DNA from: Burkholderia sp. Bp8992
GTDB lineage: Bacteria; Pseudomonadota; Gammaproteobacteria; Burkholderiales; Burkholderiaceae
Length of the DNA: 64,000 bases
Assembly (NCBI RefSeq): GCF_003853705.1
Contig: NZ_QTQI01000006.1
Location: 62,001-126,000, forward strand
Direction of reading: 5' to 3'
Of this stretch, positions 40,241 to 50,062 are shown one piece after another. The translations under genes and the position numbers were made by a program. Every line of letters starts with the position of its first letter. Position 1 is the first letter of the stretch. The notes under the pieces were generated by a model, which saw only the letters and a list, made by a program, of their open reading frames with translations, made no database searches and had not been told where the DNA came from.

Positions 40241-41305
40241 TCAGGTCGTCGAGTCGATCACCTTGAAGCGCGAGCGCTTCTGCGCGCGGATCACCGACTG
40301 GTAGACGTCGACGTACTGCTGCGCCATCCGGCGCGACGTGAAGCGCTCCTCGAAGCGCTGCCGCACGCGCGCACGCGGCAGCAGGTGCAGCCGGTTCACG
40401 GCCGCGACCGCGCTGATTTCATCCTCGACGATGAACCCCGACACGCCCTCGTCCACCACTTCAGGCACCGCGCCGCGATTGAACGCGATCACCGGCGTGC
40501 CGCACGACATCGCCTCGATCATCACGAGGCCGAACGGCTCCGGCCAGTCGATCGGAAACAGCAGCGCATGCGCGCCCGACAGGAACTCTGCCTTCTGGTG
40601 ATCGGCGATCTCGCCGATGAATTCGACGTGCGGCAGCGCGAAGAGCGGCTTGATCTCGCGGTCGAAGTACTCCTGGTCGGCCGCGTCGATCTTCGCGGCG
40701 ATCCGGATCGGCAGCCCGCACTGGCGCGCGATGCGGATCGCGGTGTCGACGCGCTTCTCCGGCGAGATACGGCCGAGGAACGCGAGATAGCGCGGCTCGA
40801 CGGGTTGCGGCATGTACAGCGTGTCGGGCAGCCCGTGATAGACGGTCGTCAGCCATTTCGCCTGGGGCAGCGGCTGGCGCTGCGAGTTCGAAATCGAGAT
40901 CACCGGCGCCGTGTTGAACGTGTCGAACACCGGCTGCTGCTCGGGCAGGTCGAGCCGGCCGTGCAGCGTCGTCACGTACGGCGTTTCCTGCCGGTTGAAG
41001 ACCGAGAACGAGTAGTAGTCCATGTGGAAATGGAGCACGTCGAAATCCTTCGCGCGGCGCGCGACCGTCTCCATCAGCAGCATGTGCGGGGCGACGCGGT
41101 CGCGGATCGACGAATCGAGCCGCAGCGCGCGCGGCCAGACGGGCTCGAGCTTCGCCCGCGTCGTCGAGTCGCCGCTCGCGAACAGCGTCACGTCATGGCC
41201 GAGCTCGACGAGCGCCTCGGTGATGTAGGACACGACGCGCTCGGTGCCGCCGTACAGCTTCGGCGGCACGGATTCGGTCAGCGGGGCGATCTGCGCAATT
41301 CTCAT
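40241..41305 (-). CDS. Family 4 glycosyltransferase
   Basis: 354 residues from the ATG at 41305. GT-B fold: the N-terminal part starts MRIAQIAPLTESVPPKLYGGTERV (glycine-rich acceptor loop), and the C-terminal domain has FLGRISPEKRVDTAI and the donor-site EPFGLVMIEAMSCGTPVIA with the E-x7-E pattern. The sugar and acceptor are unknown. It stands alone with no other polysaccharide genes nearby. Confidence 0.9.
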   Translation of the reverse strand: MRIAQIAPLTESVPPKLYGGTERVVSYITEALVELGHDVTLFASGDSTTRAKLEPVWPRALRLDSSIRDRVAPHMLLMETVARRAKDFDVLHFHMDYYSFSVFNRQETPYVTTLHGRLDLPEQQPVFDTFNTAPVISISNSQRQPLPQAKWLTTVYHGLPDTLYMPQPVEPRYLAFLGRISPEKRVDTAIRIARQCGLPIRIAAKIDAADQEYFDREIKPLFALPHVEFIGEIADHQKAEFLSGAHALLFPIDWPEPFGLVMIEAMSCGTPVIAFNRGAVPEVVDEGVSGFIVEDEISAVAAVNRLHLLPRARVRQRFEERFTSRRMAQQYVDVYQSVIRAQKRSRFKVIDSTT

Positions 41306-41584
41306 GGTCCACGTCTCCTGTGTCCTGTCCCTCGCGGCACGGCCGGCGGGCGATTGCGCCATTGCGCGCGCCCTCCCCATGCAGCGCTGGCCGGCAAGGC
41401 GCCGGCCGGATATCCCGTCATTATTCGCGATCCCGGTGCCCGGAACCGCCCGTCTTGCATTTTATGGGCGTTGTTACAGGCAGGATACATTCCGTTCGCC
41501 GCGCCAGCCGGCCCGCGTCGGGCGTGGCCGGGTCGATCCGCCCCCTTTTGACGATACAGACGGACGCACGCGCTGCCCGGCGCG

Positions 41585-42760
41585 TCAACGCGACGGCCAC
41601 TTCCAGGCCGGCAGGTCGCGCGTGTCGGCATCGACGAGCGCGGTCGCGCCGAGCTGCTTGTCGAGCACCAGCGATTCGCAGCCGGCCTCGCGCTCGAGCG
41701 TCGCGATGAGCCGCGCCGCGTGCGACACGACGAGCACCTGCGAACGCCGCGCCGCCTGCGCGATCAGGCGGCCGAGCGCCGGCAGCAGATCGGGATGCAG
41801 GCTCGTCTCCGGTTCGTTCAGCACCATCAGCGCAGGCGGCCGCGGCGTCAGCAGCGCGGCCGCGAGCAGCAGGTAGCGCAGCGTGCCGTCGGACAGCTCG
41901 GCCGCCGCCAGCGGCCGCAGCAGCCCCGGCTGGCGCATCAGCACGTCGAAACGGCCACGGCCGCCCGGGTTGTTGATCTCGACCGACGCGCCGGGAAACG
42001 CGTCGTCGATCGCCGCATCGAGTGCCGCCCCGTCGCCGATTTCGCGGATCGTCTGCAGCGCGGCGGCCAGGTCGGCGCCATCGTCCGCGAGCACCGGCGT
42101 ATGGGTGCCAATGTGCGACTGCCGCGCCGGCGCCTGCGCGTCGGTGCGGAAATGGTCGTAGAAGCGCCACGAGCGGATCCGCTCGCGCACCGCGATCATC
42201 TCGGGTGCGCCGGTCGGATCGGCGAACTCGGTCATCATGCTGTCGAAGCTCGCGACCGGCTGCGGAATCGTCCGCCAGTCGCCCGACGCCGTGCGTGCGC
42301 GGATCTGCGCGCCCTGCCGGTCGACCAGCAGCGTCGACGGGCGCAGCAACGCACCGCCCCAGATGCATTCGCGCTTGACCACCGGGTCGAGCGCGAACTG
42401 CGAACCGCTCGGGACCGGCAGGCCGAGATCGATCGAATAGCCAAAATCGTCGCACGCGAAGCCGAGCTTCAGGCTCACGGGGCCGTTGCGCACCGTGCCC
42501 GTGACCGGCGCATCGCCGGCCAGCATCGCGCGCGAGAAGCGTTCAGGGCCGGCCCACAGCGTCGACGGCAACCCGCCTTCGCGGGCGAGCGACGGGATCA
42601 CGCGGCCCTGCGCGGTGTCGGCGAGCAAGCGCAGCGCGCGATATACGCTCGACTTGCCGCTGCCGTTCGGCCCCGTGACGACGTTGAGCGCCGCGAGCGG
42701 CACGGTCAGCTCGCGCAGCGAGCGGTAATTGGCGATGGCGAGCGTCTTCAGCGCGGTCAT
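41585..42760 (-). CDS. AAA-family ATPase (AAA_21/RecF-like predicted ATPase)
   Basis: 391 residues. ABC/SMC-type ATPase core without transmembrane segments: Walker A TGPNGSGKSS (29-38), a central insertion of about 230 residues, the signature-like LSDGTLRYLLLAAALL and Walker B PPALMVLNEPETSLHPDLL, then a switch region VLVVSHAARLI. Similar proteins are found alone and in defence or DNA-repair contexts; no partner nuclease is adjacent. It sits 37 bp after an MscS-like gene. Function unknown. Confidence 0.85.
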   Translation of the reverse strand: MTALKTLAIANYRSLRELTVPLAALNVVTGPNGSGKSSVYRALRLLADTAQGRVIPSLAREGGLPSTLWAGPERFSRAMLAGDAPVTGTVRNGPVSLKLGFACDDFGYSIDLGLPVPSGSQFALDPVVKRECIWGGALLRPSTLLVDRQGAQIRARTASGDWRTIPQPVASFDSMMTEFADPTGAPEMIAVRERIRSWRFYDHFRTDAQAPARQSHIGTHTPVLADDGADLAAALQTIREIGDGAALDAAIDDAFPGASVEINNPGGRGRFDVLMRQPGLLRPLAAAELSDGTLRYLLLAAALLTPRPPALMVLNEPETSLHPDLLPALGRLIAQAARRSQVLVVSHAARLIATLEREAGCESLVLDKQLGATALVDADTRDLPAWKWPSR

Positions 42761-42797
42761 GGGAACGGAGAGGGGAATGACGGGCACCGGGCCGCGT

Positions 42798-43970
42798 TCA
42801 GCGGCCTTCGACGGCCTGCGGATCGGCTGCAGTGTTGGCCGCGGTGCTGGCGGCTGGCGCCCGCGCGTGCGGCCGTTCGGGATTCGGCGCGTCCGGCGCC
42901 GATTCGTGCGGATACAGCTCCATCCGGCTGCGCGGCAGGCATTGCGGATAGCGGTCCTGCAGGTACGCGATCAACCCTTCGCGCACGCGGCAGCGCAGAT
43001 CCCAGCACGACGACGAATCGGCCGCGCTGACGAGCGCGCGCAACTGCATCGAGCGCTCGGTCGCGTCGGTCACCTGCAGCACCTGCACGCGGCCGTCCCA
43101 CTCGGGCGCCGCATGGACGAGCCGCGCGAGCTCCTCGCGCAGCGGCGCGAGCGGCGTGCGGTAGTCGACCGACAGGTAGACGGAGCCGATGATCTCCGAG
43201 CTGCTGCGCGTCCAGTTCGTGAACGGGTTCTCGATGATCCATTGCAGCGGCACGACGAGGCGCCGCTGGTCCCACAGCCGCACCGACACGAACGACCCGG
43301 TGATTTCCTCGATGCGCCCCCACTCGCCCTGGATCACGACCACGTCGTCGAGCCGGATCGGCTGCGTGAGCGCGATCTGCAGCCCGGCGATCAGGTTGCC
43401 GAGCACCGGCCGCGCGGCGATACCGGCAACCAGCCCCGCGACGCCGGCCGACGCCAGCAGGCTCGCGCCCACCTGGCGCACGTTCGGGAACGTCATCAGC
43501 GCGGCGCCGGTGCCGATGATCACGATCAGCACCATCACGGTCCGCACGAGCACCTTGGCCTGCGTATGGATGCGCCGCGCCTGGAGATTGTCGGCCGTAT
43601 CGATCGGATGGGCCTGGATGATCGCGTCGCCGACGCCGGCCGCGAGCCGCACCAGCAGCCACGTGAGCGATACGATCGAGCCGACCGCGGCCGCGGTGCG
43701 CATGCCGCCCACGAACGACATGCCGTCGTCCGCCTGGACCCACAGGAATTCGAGCGCCAGCAGCGCGAGTACGACGAGCGACGGCTTGTCGATGTAGCGC
43801 AGGATCGCGCTCATCAGCGGATATGGCTGCGCGATGCGCTTGACGATGCGTGCGCCGAGACGGTGCACGATCGTGACGACCAGTACGACGATGACCGACA
43901 CGGCCAGCGTGCCGAGCCACGAATGCAACGGCGCATCGGCGATGTGCTGCAGTTCCTCGATTGAAATCAT
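42798..43970 (-). CDS. MscS-family mechanosensitive ion channel
   Basis: 390 residues. Four to five N-terminal transmembrane helices (about 20-190), the pore helix region (ASAGVAGLVAGIAARPVLGNLIAGLQIAL, quoted in part: GVAGLVAGIAARPVLGNL), then the MscS beta domain (QPIRLDDVVVIQGEWGRIEEI) and the C-terminal alpha/beta domain. A Pro/Ala-rich tail of about 35 residues follows. It gates ions under membrane tension. The beta domain match is strong. Confidence 0.93.
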   Translation of the reverse strand: MISIEELQHIADAPLHSWLGTLAVSVIVVLVVTIVHRLGARIVKRIAQPYPLMSAILRYIDKPSLVVLALLALEFLWVQADDGMSFVGGMRTAAAVGSIVSLTWLLVRLAAGVGDAIIQAHPIDTADNLQARRIHTQAKVLVRTVMVLIVIIGTGAALMTFPNVRQVGASLLASAGVAGLVAGIAARPVLGNLIAGLQIALTQPIRLDDVVVIQGEWGRIEEITGSFVSVRLWDQRRLVVPLQWIIENPFTNWTRSSSEIIGSVYLSVDYRTPLAPLREELARLVHAAPEWDGRVQVLQVTDATERSMQLRALVSAADSSSCWDLRCRVREGLIAYLQDRYPQCLPRSRMELYPHESAPDAPNPERPHARAPAASTAANTAADPQAVEGR

Positions 43971-44059
43971 CGGCGCCCTTGGGTGATGAGGCGCACGCGC
44001 CTCGTCCTGGATGCGTCGGCGACGTCCGGGCCGCGCACGCGGCCGGACACGGCGTCAGG

Positions 44060-44416
44060 TCAGTTGCCACTCCTGCACGGAAACGCCTTGCCGAGACCGA
44101 GCGACACCGCGGTGCTCGCGTTGTAGTCGGCGAGCTTCGGATTTTCCGCGATGTACTTGCGCACCGCGTCGGTCATCTGCTGCGCCCGGATGTCGGGCGG
44201 CAGGCAGAAATACTGGCCGACACGCGGCCCCGTGGTGCCGCCGATCGCGTCGATCGTGTTGTAGACGCCGTCGGCGGCGCCTTCGATATAGGCCGCGCAC
44301 GACGCCCGCGACTTGACGTCCGTCTTCGCGCACAGCCGGTCGAGATCCGCGCCCGTGAAAGCCGCCGCCGACAACGGCACGGCAAACGCCGCGGCACAAA
44401 ACATTGCGCGCAACAT
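44060..44416 (-). CDS. Exported Rap1a/Tai-type protein
   Basis: 118 residues from the ATG at 44416, starting with a signal peptide (cleavage after SAAA, about residue 20). The mature part shows the Rap1a/Tai pattern: LDRLCAKTD, CAAYIEGAADGVY, FCLPPDIRAQQMTDAVRKYIAENP and a final PC. Four cysteines could form two disulphides. Rap1a and Tai are periplasmic immunity proteins against Serratia/Salmonella peptidoglycan amidase effectors, but the domain also occurs without an effector; none is next to it here. Confidence 0.75.
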   Translation of the reverse strand: MLRAMFCAAAFAVPLSAAAFTGADLDRLCAKTDVKSRASCAAYIEGAADGVYNTIDAIGGTTGPRVGQYFCLPPDIRAQQMTDAVRKYIAENPKLADYNASTAVSLGLGKAFPCRSGN

Positions 44417-44536
44417 GGTGTTCCTTATGTCAATGCGGCCCGAGACCGCCTGCTGCCTTGGCCAGCGCGGCGCCAGGCTCCCTGCTCCGGCCGGAGTCCG
44501 GCCGGGCGGGCGCACCGTGCGCCGCACCGAAAACCG

Positions 44537-45247
44537 TCATTTTGCACTCTTTTGCGCATCTGCCGGCGTCGCTGCACCGATGCGCGTCGTCCGCTTGCTC
44601 AGGATCTCGATCGCGTCCGGCGCGTTGTAGTGCTTCGCGAACTCGAGCGCGGTGATGCCGAGCTGGTTCTTCACCTGCGGATCGGCGCCCTGGTCGAGCA
44701 GCAGCGTGACCGTCGACGCATGGTTGCCGCGCGCGGCCATCATCAGCGGGGTCGTGCCGTTCGGCGACGCGGTATCGATATAAGCGTCGTGGTCGAGCAG
44801 CAGCTTGACGACCGCGTCCTGGCCGTTGGTCGCCGCGTAGTGCAGCGGCGCCCAGCCTTTCTTGCTGACTTCCGCGCCCTTGTCGATCAGCAGCTTCGCG
44901 AGGCCGACGTCGCCGTTCAGCGACGCGAGCATCAGCGCGTTCTCGCCGGCCTTGTCTTCCTTCTCGAGGTCGACGTTCGGCGTCGTCGCGATCGCGGCCG
45001 CGACCTTGTCCGATTTCTCGCGCGCGGCGATCACCAGGATCGGATCGCCGTTCGGCGCGAGCGTGTTCGGGTCGAGCTTGCCGCTCTTGAGCTGCTTGCC
45101 GATGTCGGCGATGTCGTCGAACTTGACGGCCTTGACGATCGCGTCGAGCGACTCGGCGTGTGCGCCGGCAGCGGCGAACAGGCCGCTCGCGACCAGCACG
45201 GCGGCGGCGAGTGCGCGTTTGGGCAGATGATTGGTCGGCTTCGTCAT
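44537..45247 (-). CDS. Exported ankyrin-repeat protein
   Basis: 236 residues with a signal peptide (to about AGAHA, residue 30). About five ankyrin repeats run from 55 to 220, for example GENALMLASLNGDVGLAKLLIDKGAEV, GWAPLHYAATNGQDAVVKLLLDH and GTTPLMMAARGNHASTVTLLLDQGAD. It should be a periplasmic protein-protein interaction module. It lies 120 bp before the Rap1a/Tai-like gene on the same strand and may be cotranscribed with it. Confidence 0.9.
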   Translation of the reverse strand: MTKPTNHLPKRALAAAVLVASGLFAAAGAHAESLDAIVKAVKFDDIADIGKQLKSGKLDPNTLAPNGDPILVIAAREKSDKVAAAIATTPNVDLEKEDKAGENALMLASLNGDVGLAKLLIDKGAEVSKKGWAPLHYAATNGQDAVVKLLLDHDAYIDTASPNGTTPLMMAARGNHASTVTLLLDQGADPQVKNQLGITALEFAKHYNAPDAIEILSKRTTRIGAATPADAQKSAK

Positions 45248-45292
45248 TGTTGTGGGCTCCTTCCCTGGGTTGTGTCGGCTGCGCGCCCGTCG

Positions 45293-46072
45293 TTAGCGGG
45301 CGATCTTGAACAGCCGGAAAAAGTTCTGCGTCGTCGCATCGGCGAGCGCCTCGACGGCGACACCGCGTTCGGATGCGATAAAGCGTCCGACATGGCTGAC
45401 GTACGCAGGTTCATTCGGCTTGCCGCGATACGGCACCGGCGCGAGGTACGGCGAGTCGGTCTCGATCAGCAGCCGCTCGAGCGGCACGCGCCGCGCGACG
45501 TCCTGCACGTCGGTCGCGTTCTTGAACGTGACGATGCCCGACAGCGAGATATGGAAGTTCTGCGCGAGCGCCTGCTCGGCGACCGACCACGGCTCGGTGA
45601 AGCAGTGCATCACGCCGCCCGGCACGTGCGCGCGCTCCTCGGCCATGATCCGCAGCGTGTCTTCCGACGACGAGCGCGTATGAATGATCAGCGGCTTCAT
45701 CGTCGCGGTCGCCGCGCGGATGTGCGTGCGAAAGCGCTCGCGCTGCCACTCCATGTCGTCGATCGAGCGGCCTTCGAGGCGGTAGTAGTCGAGGCCCGTT
45801 TCGCCGATCGCGACGACCTTCGGGTGCGCGGCCAGCTCGACGAGCTCCGCGAGCGTCGGCTCGCGCGCGTCCTCGTGATCGGGATGCACGCCGACCGACG
45901 CGTAGACGTTGTCGTGCGCTTCGGCGATCGCGAGCACGTCGGGCAGCGTCTCGAAATCGACGGACACGCACAGCGCGTGCGTGACGTCATGCTCGCGCAT
46001 GTTCTCGAGAACGGCCGGCAGGCGGTCGGCCAGGCCCTTGAAATTGATGTGGCAGTGAGAGTCGACGAACAT
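45293..46072 (-). CDS. TatD-family metal-dependent hydrolase
   Basis: 259 residues, TIM-barrel deoxyribonuclease family (YcfH/TatD). Metal ligands are visible in MFVDSHCHINF, AIGETGLDYYR, LIIHTRSSSEDTL, GGVMHCFT and LIETDSPYLAPVPYRGKPNEP. The ATG at 46072 gives the exact family start. It lies after holB on the same strand, as is common in proteobacteria. Confidence 0.93.
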   Translation of the reverse strand: MFVDSHCHINFKGLADRLPAVLENMREHDVTHALCVSVDFETLPDVLAIAEAHDNVYASVGVHPDHEDAREPTLAELVELAAHPKVVAIGETGLDYYRLEGRSIDDMEWQRERFRTHIRAATATMKPLIIHTRSSSEDTLRIMAEERAHVPGGVMHCFTEPWSVAEQALAQNFHISLSGIVTFKNATDVQDVARRVPLERLLIETDSPYLAPVPYRGKPNEPAYVSHVGRFIASERGVAVEALADATTQNFFRLFKIAR

Positions 46073-46186
46073 CGTGTTTCCTGAATACGTAAGACGCGCG
46101 CTCAAGCGCTCGCCGGCAGGCGGCAGCGGGCCGCATCGCCGCGTGATCCGTTCACCGTTTCACAATCCACGAGAAGCAATGGCGGA

Positions 46187-47215
46187 TCACGCGAACATTT
46201 CCCGATATCCGAGAAACAATTCCTCGAATACGAGCCGCGCGTTGAGCGGATGGTTCTCGACCGTCCGCTGCCGCGTCACGGCTTTCATGAAGCGGGCGAA
46301 CGCGTTCGCGTCCACCGACTCCGCGCAGCGCGCGAGCGCCGCCGCGTGCGTCGGGAAGTAGCGCGGCGTGCCCGCCATCCGCTGCGCGAGCAGATCGTAC
46401 AGCCAGCGCTGCAGCCAGCCGAGCACCAGCGGCACCGGCAGCTTCTGCAGCGTCTCCCCGCACGCGAACGGATCGCATTGCGCACCGGCCGCGAGCTGCC
46501 CGAGCGTGTAGTCGCGCAGCGGGCGGTTCTCGTCGCTCGCGAGCGCCAGCGCGGCGAGCGGCGCGCCGCCGGCTTCGGCGAGCAGCGCGCTCGCGTGGTC
46601 GACGCCCTGCGCCGCGAGCCATGCCTCGGCCGCGCCGGGCGCCGGTACCGTCATCGGCCACTGCCGGCAGCGGCTGATGATCGTCGGCAGCAGGCGGTCG
46701 ATGCGTGCCGACACGAGCAGGAACACGACGCCGGACGGCGGCTCCTCCAGCGTTTTCAGCAATGCATTCGACGCGGCGACGTTGAGCGCCTCGGCCGGAT
46801 ACAGCACGACGACGCGCGCGCCGCCGCGATGCGAGCCGACCCCGCAGAAGTCGAGCAGCGCACGCACCTGCTCGATCTTGATTTCCTTGCTCGGTGCACG
46901 CGTCTTCTTGCCGCCTTCGTCCGCATCGGCCGGCTTCGCGTCGTCCGCGGCGCCCGGCGCTTCGCCGGCCAGCGCCTCGGGCAGCACGATCCGGTAGTCC
47001 GGATGGTTGCCCTGCGAAAACCACGTGCAGGCCGCGCAGGTGCCGCACGGCTCGCCGTTCGGCTGCGGCGATTCGCACAGGAAGCCCTGGGCGAGATGCT
47101 GCGCGAACTGCAGCTTGCCGATCCCGGCCTGGCCGTGCAGCAACAGCGCGTGCGGCCATTGCGCGCGCAGTTGCTGCAGGCGGTTCCAGTCGTCGGTCTG
47201 CCACGGATAGATCAT
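46187..47215 (-). CDS. holB: DNA polymerase III delta' subunit
   Basis: 342 residues, part of the clamp loader. AAA+ fold with HALLLHGQAGIGKLQFAQHLAQ (P-loop), a zinc module with cysteines in CESPQPNGEPCGTCAACTWF (about 49-68), and the sensor region RCRQWPM. An acidic insertion (ADDAKPADADEGGKKTRAP) is lineage-specific. It follows tmk by 19 bp. Confidence 0.95.
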   Translation of the reverse strand: MIYPWQTDDWNRLQQLRAQWPHALLLHGQAGIGKLQFAQHLAQGFLCESPQPNGEPCGTCAACTWFSQGNHPDYRIVLPEALAGEAPGAADDAKPADADEGGKKTRAPSKEIKIEQVRALLDFCGVGSHRGGARVVVLYPAEALNVAASNALLKTLEEPPSGVVFLLVSARIDRLLPTIISRCRQWPMTVPAPGAAEAWLAAQGVDHASALLAEAGGAPLAALALASDENRPLRDYTLGQLAAGAQCDPFACGETLQKLPVPLVLGWLQRWLYDLLAQRMAGTPRYFPTHAAALARCAESVDANAFARFMKAVTRQRTVENHPLNARLVFEELFLGYREMFA

Positions 47216-47234
47216 GTGGTGCGTTCCTTGCGGG

Positions 47235-47855
47235 TTACAGCGCGGCGAGCACGCGTTCGAGCTGCTGGCGGATCTCGGGAATCGACTGCGTCGCGTCGAT
47301 GATCGCGAAACGGTGCGGCGCCTCTTCCGCGCGCCGCAGGTATTCGATGCGCGTGCGCGAGAAGAACGCGTCCGACTCGCTTTCGAACTTGTCGGGCATG
47401 CGCGCGGCGCCGCGGCGTTCGCTCGCGACGTGCGGCGCGACGTCGAACAGCACCGTGAGGTCGGGCTGGAAACCGCCCTGCACCCAGCGCTCGAGCGTCT
47501 CGAGCTTGTCGCGCGGCAGCCCGCGGCCGCCGCCCTGGTACGCGAACGTCGCGTCGGTGAAGCGATCGGACACGACCCAGTCGCCGCGCGCGAGCGCCGG
47601 CTCGATCACGAGCGCGAGATGCTCGCGTCGCGCGGCGAACATCAGCAGCGCTTCCGTCTCGAGATCCATCGGCTGGTTCAGCAGGATCTCGCGCAGTTTC
47701 TCGCCGAGCTGCGTGCCGCCCGGCTCGCGGGTGACGACGACCTGCCGGCCGGCCGCGGCCAGCTTGCCCTGGAGCCGTTCGCAGAACCATTGCAGGTGGG
47801 TGGTCTTCCCCGCCCCGTCGATGCCTTCGAACGTGATGAATTTACCGCTCGCCAT
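47235..47855 (-). CDS. tmk: Thymidylate kinase
   Basis: 206 residues from the ATG at 47855. P-loop [18 protein letters not shown], the DR(Y/F) region [21 protein letters not shown], and a LID-like region are standard. It phosphorylates dTMP. The ATG overlaps the mltG stop codon by one base (TAATG), indicating coupling. Confidence 0.97.
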   Translation of the reverse strand: MASGKFITFEGIDGAGKTTHLQWFCERLQGKLAAAGRQVVVTREPGGTQLGEKLREILLNQPMDLETEALLMFAARREHLALVIEPALARGDWVVSDRFTDATFAYQGGGRGLPRDKLETLERWVQGGFQPDLTVLFDVAPHVASERRGAARMPDKFESESDAFFSRTRIEYLRRAEEAPHRFAIIDATQSIPEIRQQLERVLAAL

Positions 47856-48874
47856 TATTGACCTCGTATGTACTTGTCCACGGCCTTGTTGTGATCGCCC
47901 AGCGTGTCCGAGAACACGCTCGTGCCGTCGCCCTTCGCGACGAAATAGAGCGCGCTCGTCGGTGCCGGATTGATCGCCGCCTGCAGCGCGGCTACACCCG
48001 GCAACGCGATCGGCGTCGGCGGCAGGCCGCGTCTTGTGTAGGTATTGTAAGGAGTGTCGGCCTGCAGGTCGCGCTTGCGCAGGCGGCCGTCGTACGCGTC
48101 GCCGAGCCCGTAGATCACCGACGGATCGGTCTGCAGCGGCATGCCGATGCGCAGCCGGTTCGCGAACACGGCCGCGACGAATGCGCGGTCGGCCGCGTGG
48201 CCCGTTTCCTTCTCGACGATCGACGCGATCGTCAGCGCTTCGTAAGGCGACTTGTACGGCAGCCCCGGTACGCGGGCGGCCCACGCCTCGTCGAGACGCG
48301 TCTGCATCAGGTGGTACGCGCGCCGGTAGATGTTCAGGTCGCTCGTGCCCTTGTCGAACAGGTAGGTATCGGGGAAGAACAGCCCCTCGCCGCTGCCGCG
48401 CTGCACGGTGCTGTCGGGTGCGCCGATCGCGCGCAGCAGCTCGGCGTCGCTCATGCCGGCCGTCGCGTGCGCCAGGTCGGGGTTCGCATCGAGTTCCGCG
48501 CGCATCCGCTTGAAGGTCCAGCCTTCGATGACCGTCGCGACGTACTCGTTCACGTCGCCGCGCGCGATCTTCTGCAGCACCTCGTAAGGCGTGATGCCGG
48601 TCTTGAACTCGTAGTTGCCGGACTTGAGGCGGCTCGACAGCCCGAGCACGCGCGTCATCGCGACGAACCCGAACGGCTCGACCGGCACGCCGCCGCGCTT
48701 GAGCTGCAGCGCGACGCTCTTCACGGTGCTGCGCGGCTTGATCGTGACGTCGAGCGATGCCGAGCCCAGCAGCAGCGGCCGGTTCGCCCAGTAATACCCG
48801 CCGCCCGCGCCGGCAGCGGCCACAACGACGGCCAGCGCCACGATCGTCGCGGCGCATTTCTTCAGTAGGGACAT
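47855..48874 (-). CDS. mltG: Endolytic murein transglycosylase MltG
   Basis: 339 residues from the ATG at 48874. One transmembrane helix (about 7-28) anchors a periplasmic YceG domain that cleaves nascent glycan strands. LysM-like N-terminal part, then the catalytic region [21 protein letters not shown] (with the conserved Glu), [12 protein letters not shown] and [21 protein letters not shown]. Longer in-frame starts would run into the region upstream of ygfZ. Coupled to tmk by a TAATG overlap. Confidence 0.96.
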   Translation of the reverse strand: MSLLKKCAATIVALAVVVAAAGAGGGYYWANRPLLLGSASLDVTIKPRSTVKSVALQLKRGGVPVEPFGFVAMTRVLGLSSRLKSGNYEFKTGITPYEVLQKIARGDVNEYVATVIEGWTFKRMRAELDANPDLAHATAGMSDAELLRAIGAPDSTVQRGSGEGLFFPDTYLFDKGTSDLNIYRRAYHLMQTRLDEAWAARVPGLPYKSPYEALTIASIVEKETGHAADRAFVAAVFANRLRIGMPLQTDPSVIYGLGDAYDGRLRKRDLQADTPYNTYTRRGLPPTPIALPGVAALQAAINPAPTSALYFVAKGDGTSVFSDTLGDHNKAVDKYIRGQ

Positions 48875-48951
48875 GGAAACGTGACTCAGGTAAGACCCAT
48901 ATAATACTTGCTCGCCTTCGTCAAAGTCAGGGTTGACTGTTCCCTCATTCC

Positions 48952-49986
48952 ATGAGCACACCGTTCGCTTCACCGGCTGCCCAGGCCGCATCTGCCTCGC
49001 TCCCCGTTTTCCCCCGCCCGTCCGCCGCCGAATTCGATGCGCCGGGCGCCTGCATGCCGCTGCCGCAGTTCGGCGTGATCGACGTGGCCGGCGATGACGC
49101 CGCGACGTTCCTGCACAGCCAGCTGACCAACGACATCGAGCATCTCGATGCCGCGAGCGCGCGGCTGTCCGGCTATTGCTCGCCGAAGGGGCGCCTCCTC
49201 GGCTCGTTCCTCGCGTGGCGCGCCGGTCACGGCGTGCGCCTGCTCGTGTCGAAGGACGTGCAGCCGGCCGTGCAGAAGCGGCTGTCGATGTTCGTGCTGC
49301 GCGCGAAGGCGAAGCTGACCGACGCGAGCGACACGCTCGCGGTGGCCGGCTTTGCGGGCGACGTGCGCGAAGCGCTGTCGGGCATCTTCGATGCGCTGCC
49401 GGACGGCGTGCACGTGAAGGTCGACGGCCCGGCCGGCGCGCTGATCCGGGTGCCCGACGCGGCCGGCCGCAAGCGCTATCTGTGGATCGGCCCGCGCGCG
49501 GAAGTCGATGCGCGCCTCGCGGCGCTCGCCGGCACGCTGCCGGTCGTGTCGCCGGCCGTGTGGGACTGGCTCGACGTGCGCGCGGGCGAGCCGCGCATCA
49601 CGCAGCCGGCCGTCGAACAGTTCGTGCCGCAGATGGTCAACTTCGACGTGATCGGCGCCGTTAACTTCAGGAAAGGGTGCTACCCGGGCCAGGAAATCGT
49701 CGCACGCAGCCAGTACCGCGGCACGATCAAGCGCCGCACCGCGCTCGCGCACGTCGCCGGCGACACCGATACCGTGCATGCCGGCGTCGAGTTGTTCCAC
49801 AGCGACGATCCCGGCCAGCCGTGCGGGATGATCGTCAACGCGGCAGCCGCGCCCGCGGGCGGCGTCGACGCGCTCGTCGAGATCAAGCTCGCCGCGCTCG
49901 ACAGCGGTACGGTGCACCTTGGTTCGGCCGACGGCCCGGTGCTCGCGTTCGACGCGCTGCCGTACGCATGGCCGACGGAAGCGTGA
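48952..49986 (+). CDS. ygfZ: Folate-binding protein YgfZ
   Basis: 344 residues, GcvT-like fold protein that uses tetrahydrofolate to help maintain iron-sulphur clusters. The diagnostic K-x-C-x-P-G-Q-E motif is present as RKGCYPGQEIVARSQYRG near residue 240. FLHSQLTNDIEHL and GYCSPKGRLLGSF are further family segments. It is divergent from mltG, the usual neighbourhood. Confidence 0.95.
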   Translation: MSTPFASPAAQAASASLPVFPRPSAAEFDAPGACMPLPQFGVIDVAGDDAATFLHSQLTNDIEHLDAASARLSGYCSPKGRLLGSFLAWRAGHGVRLLVSKDVQPAVQKRLSMFVLRAKAKLTDASDTLAVAGFAGDVREALSGIFDALPDGVHVKVDGPAGALIRVPDAAGRKRYLWIGPRAEVDARLAALAGTLPVVSPAVWDWLDVRAGEPRITQPAVEQFVPQMVNFDVIGAVNFRKGCYPGQEIVARSQYRGTIKRRTALAHVAGDTDTVHAGVELFHSDDPGQPCGMIVNAAAAPAGGVDALVEIKLAALDSGTVHLGSADGPVLAFDALPYAWPTEA

Positions 49987-50062
49987 TGCACTGACAACCC
50001 GTTCGGGCGCCGGCTCGCGAGTCGCAGCCGGCGCCCGATGTTTCCTGCGAGAGATTCGCCCG

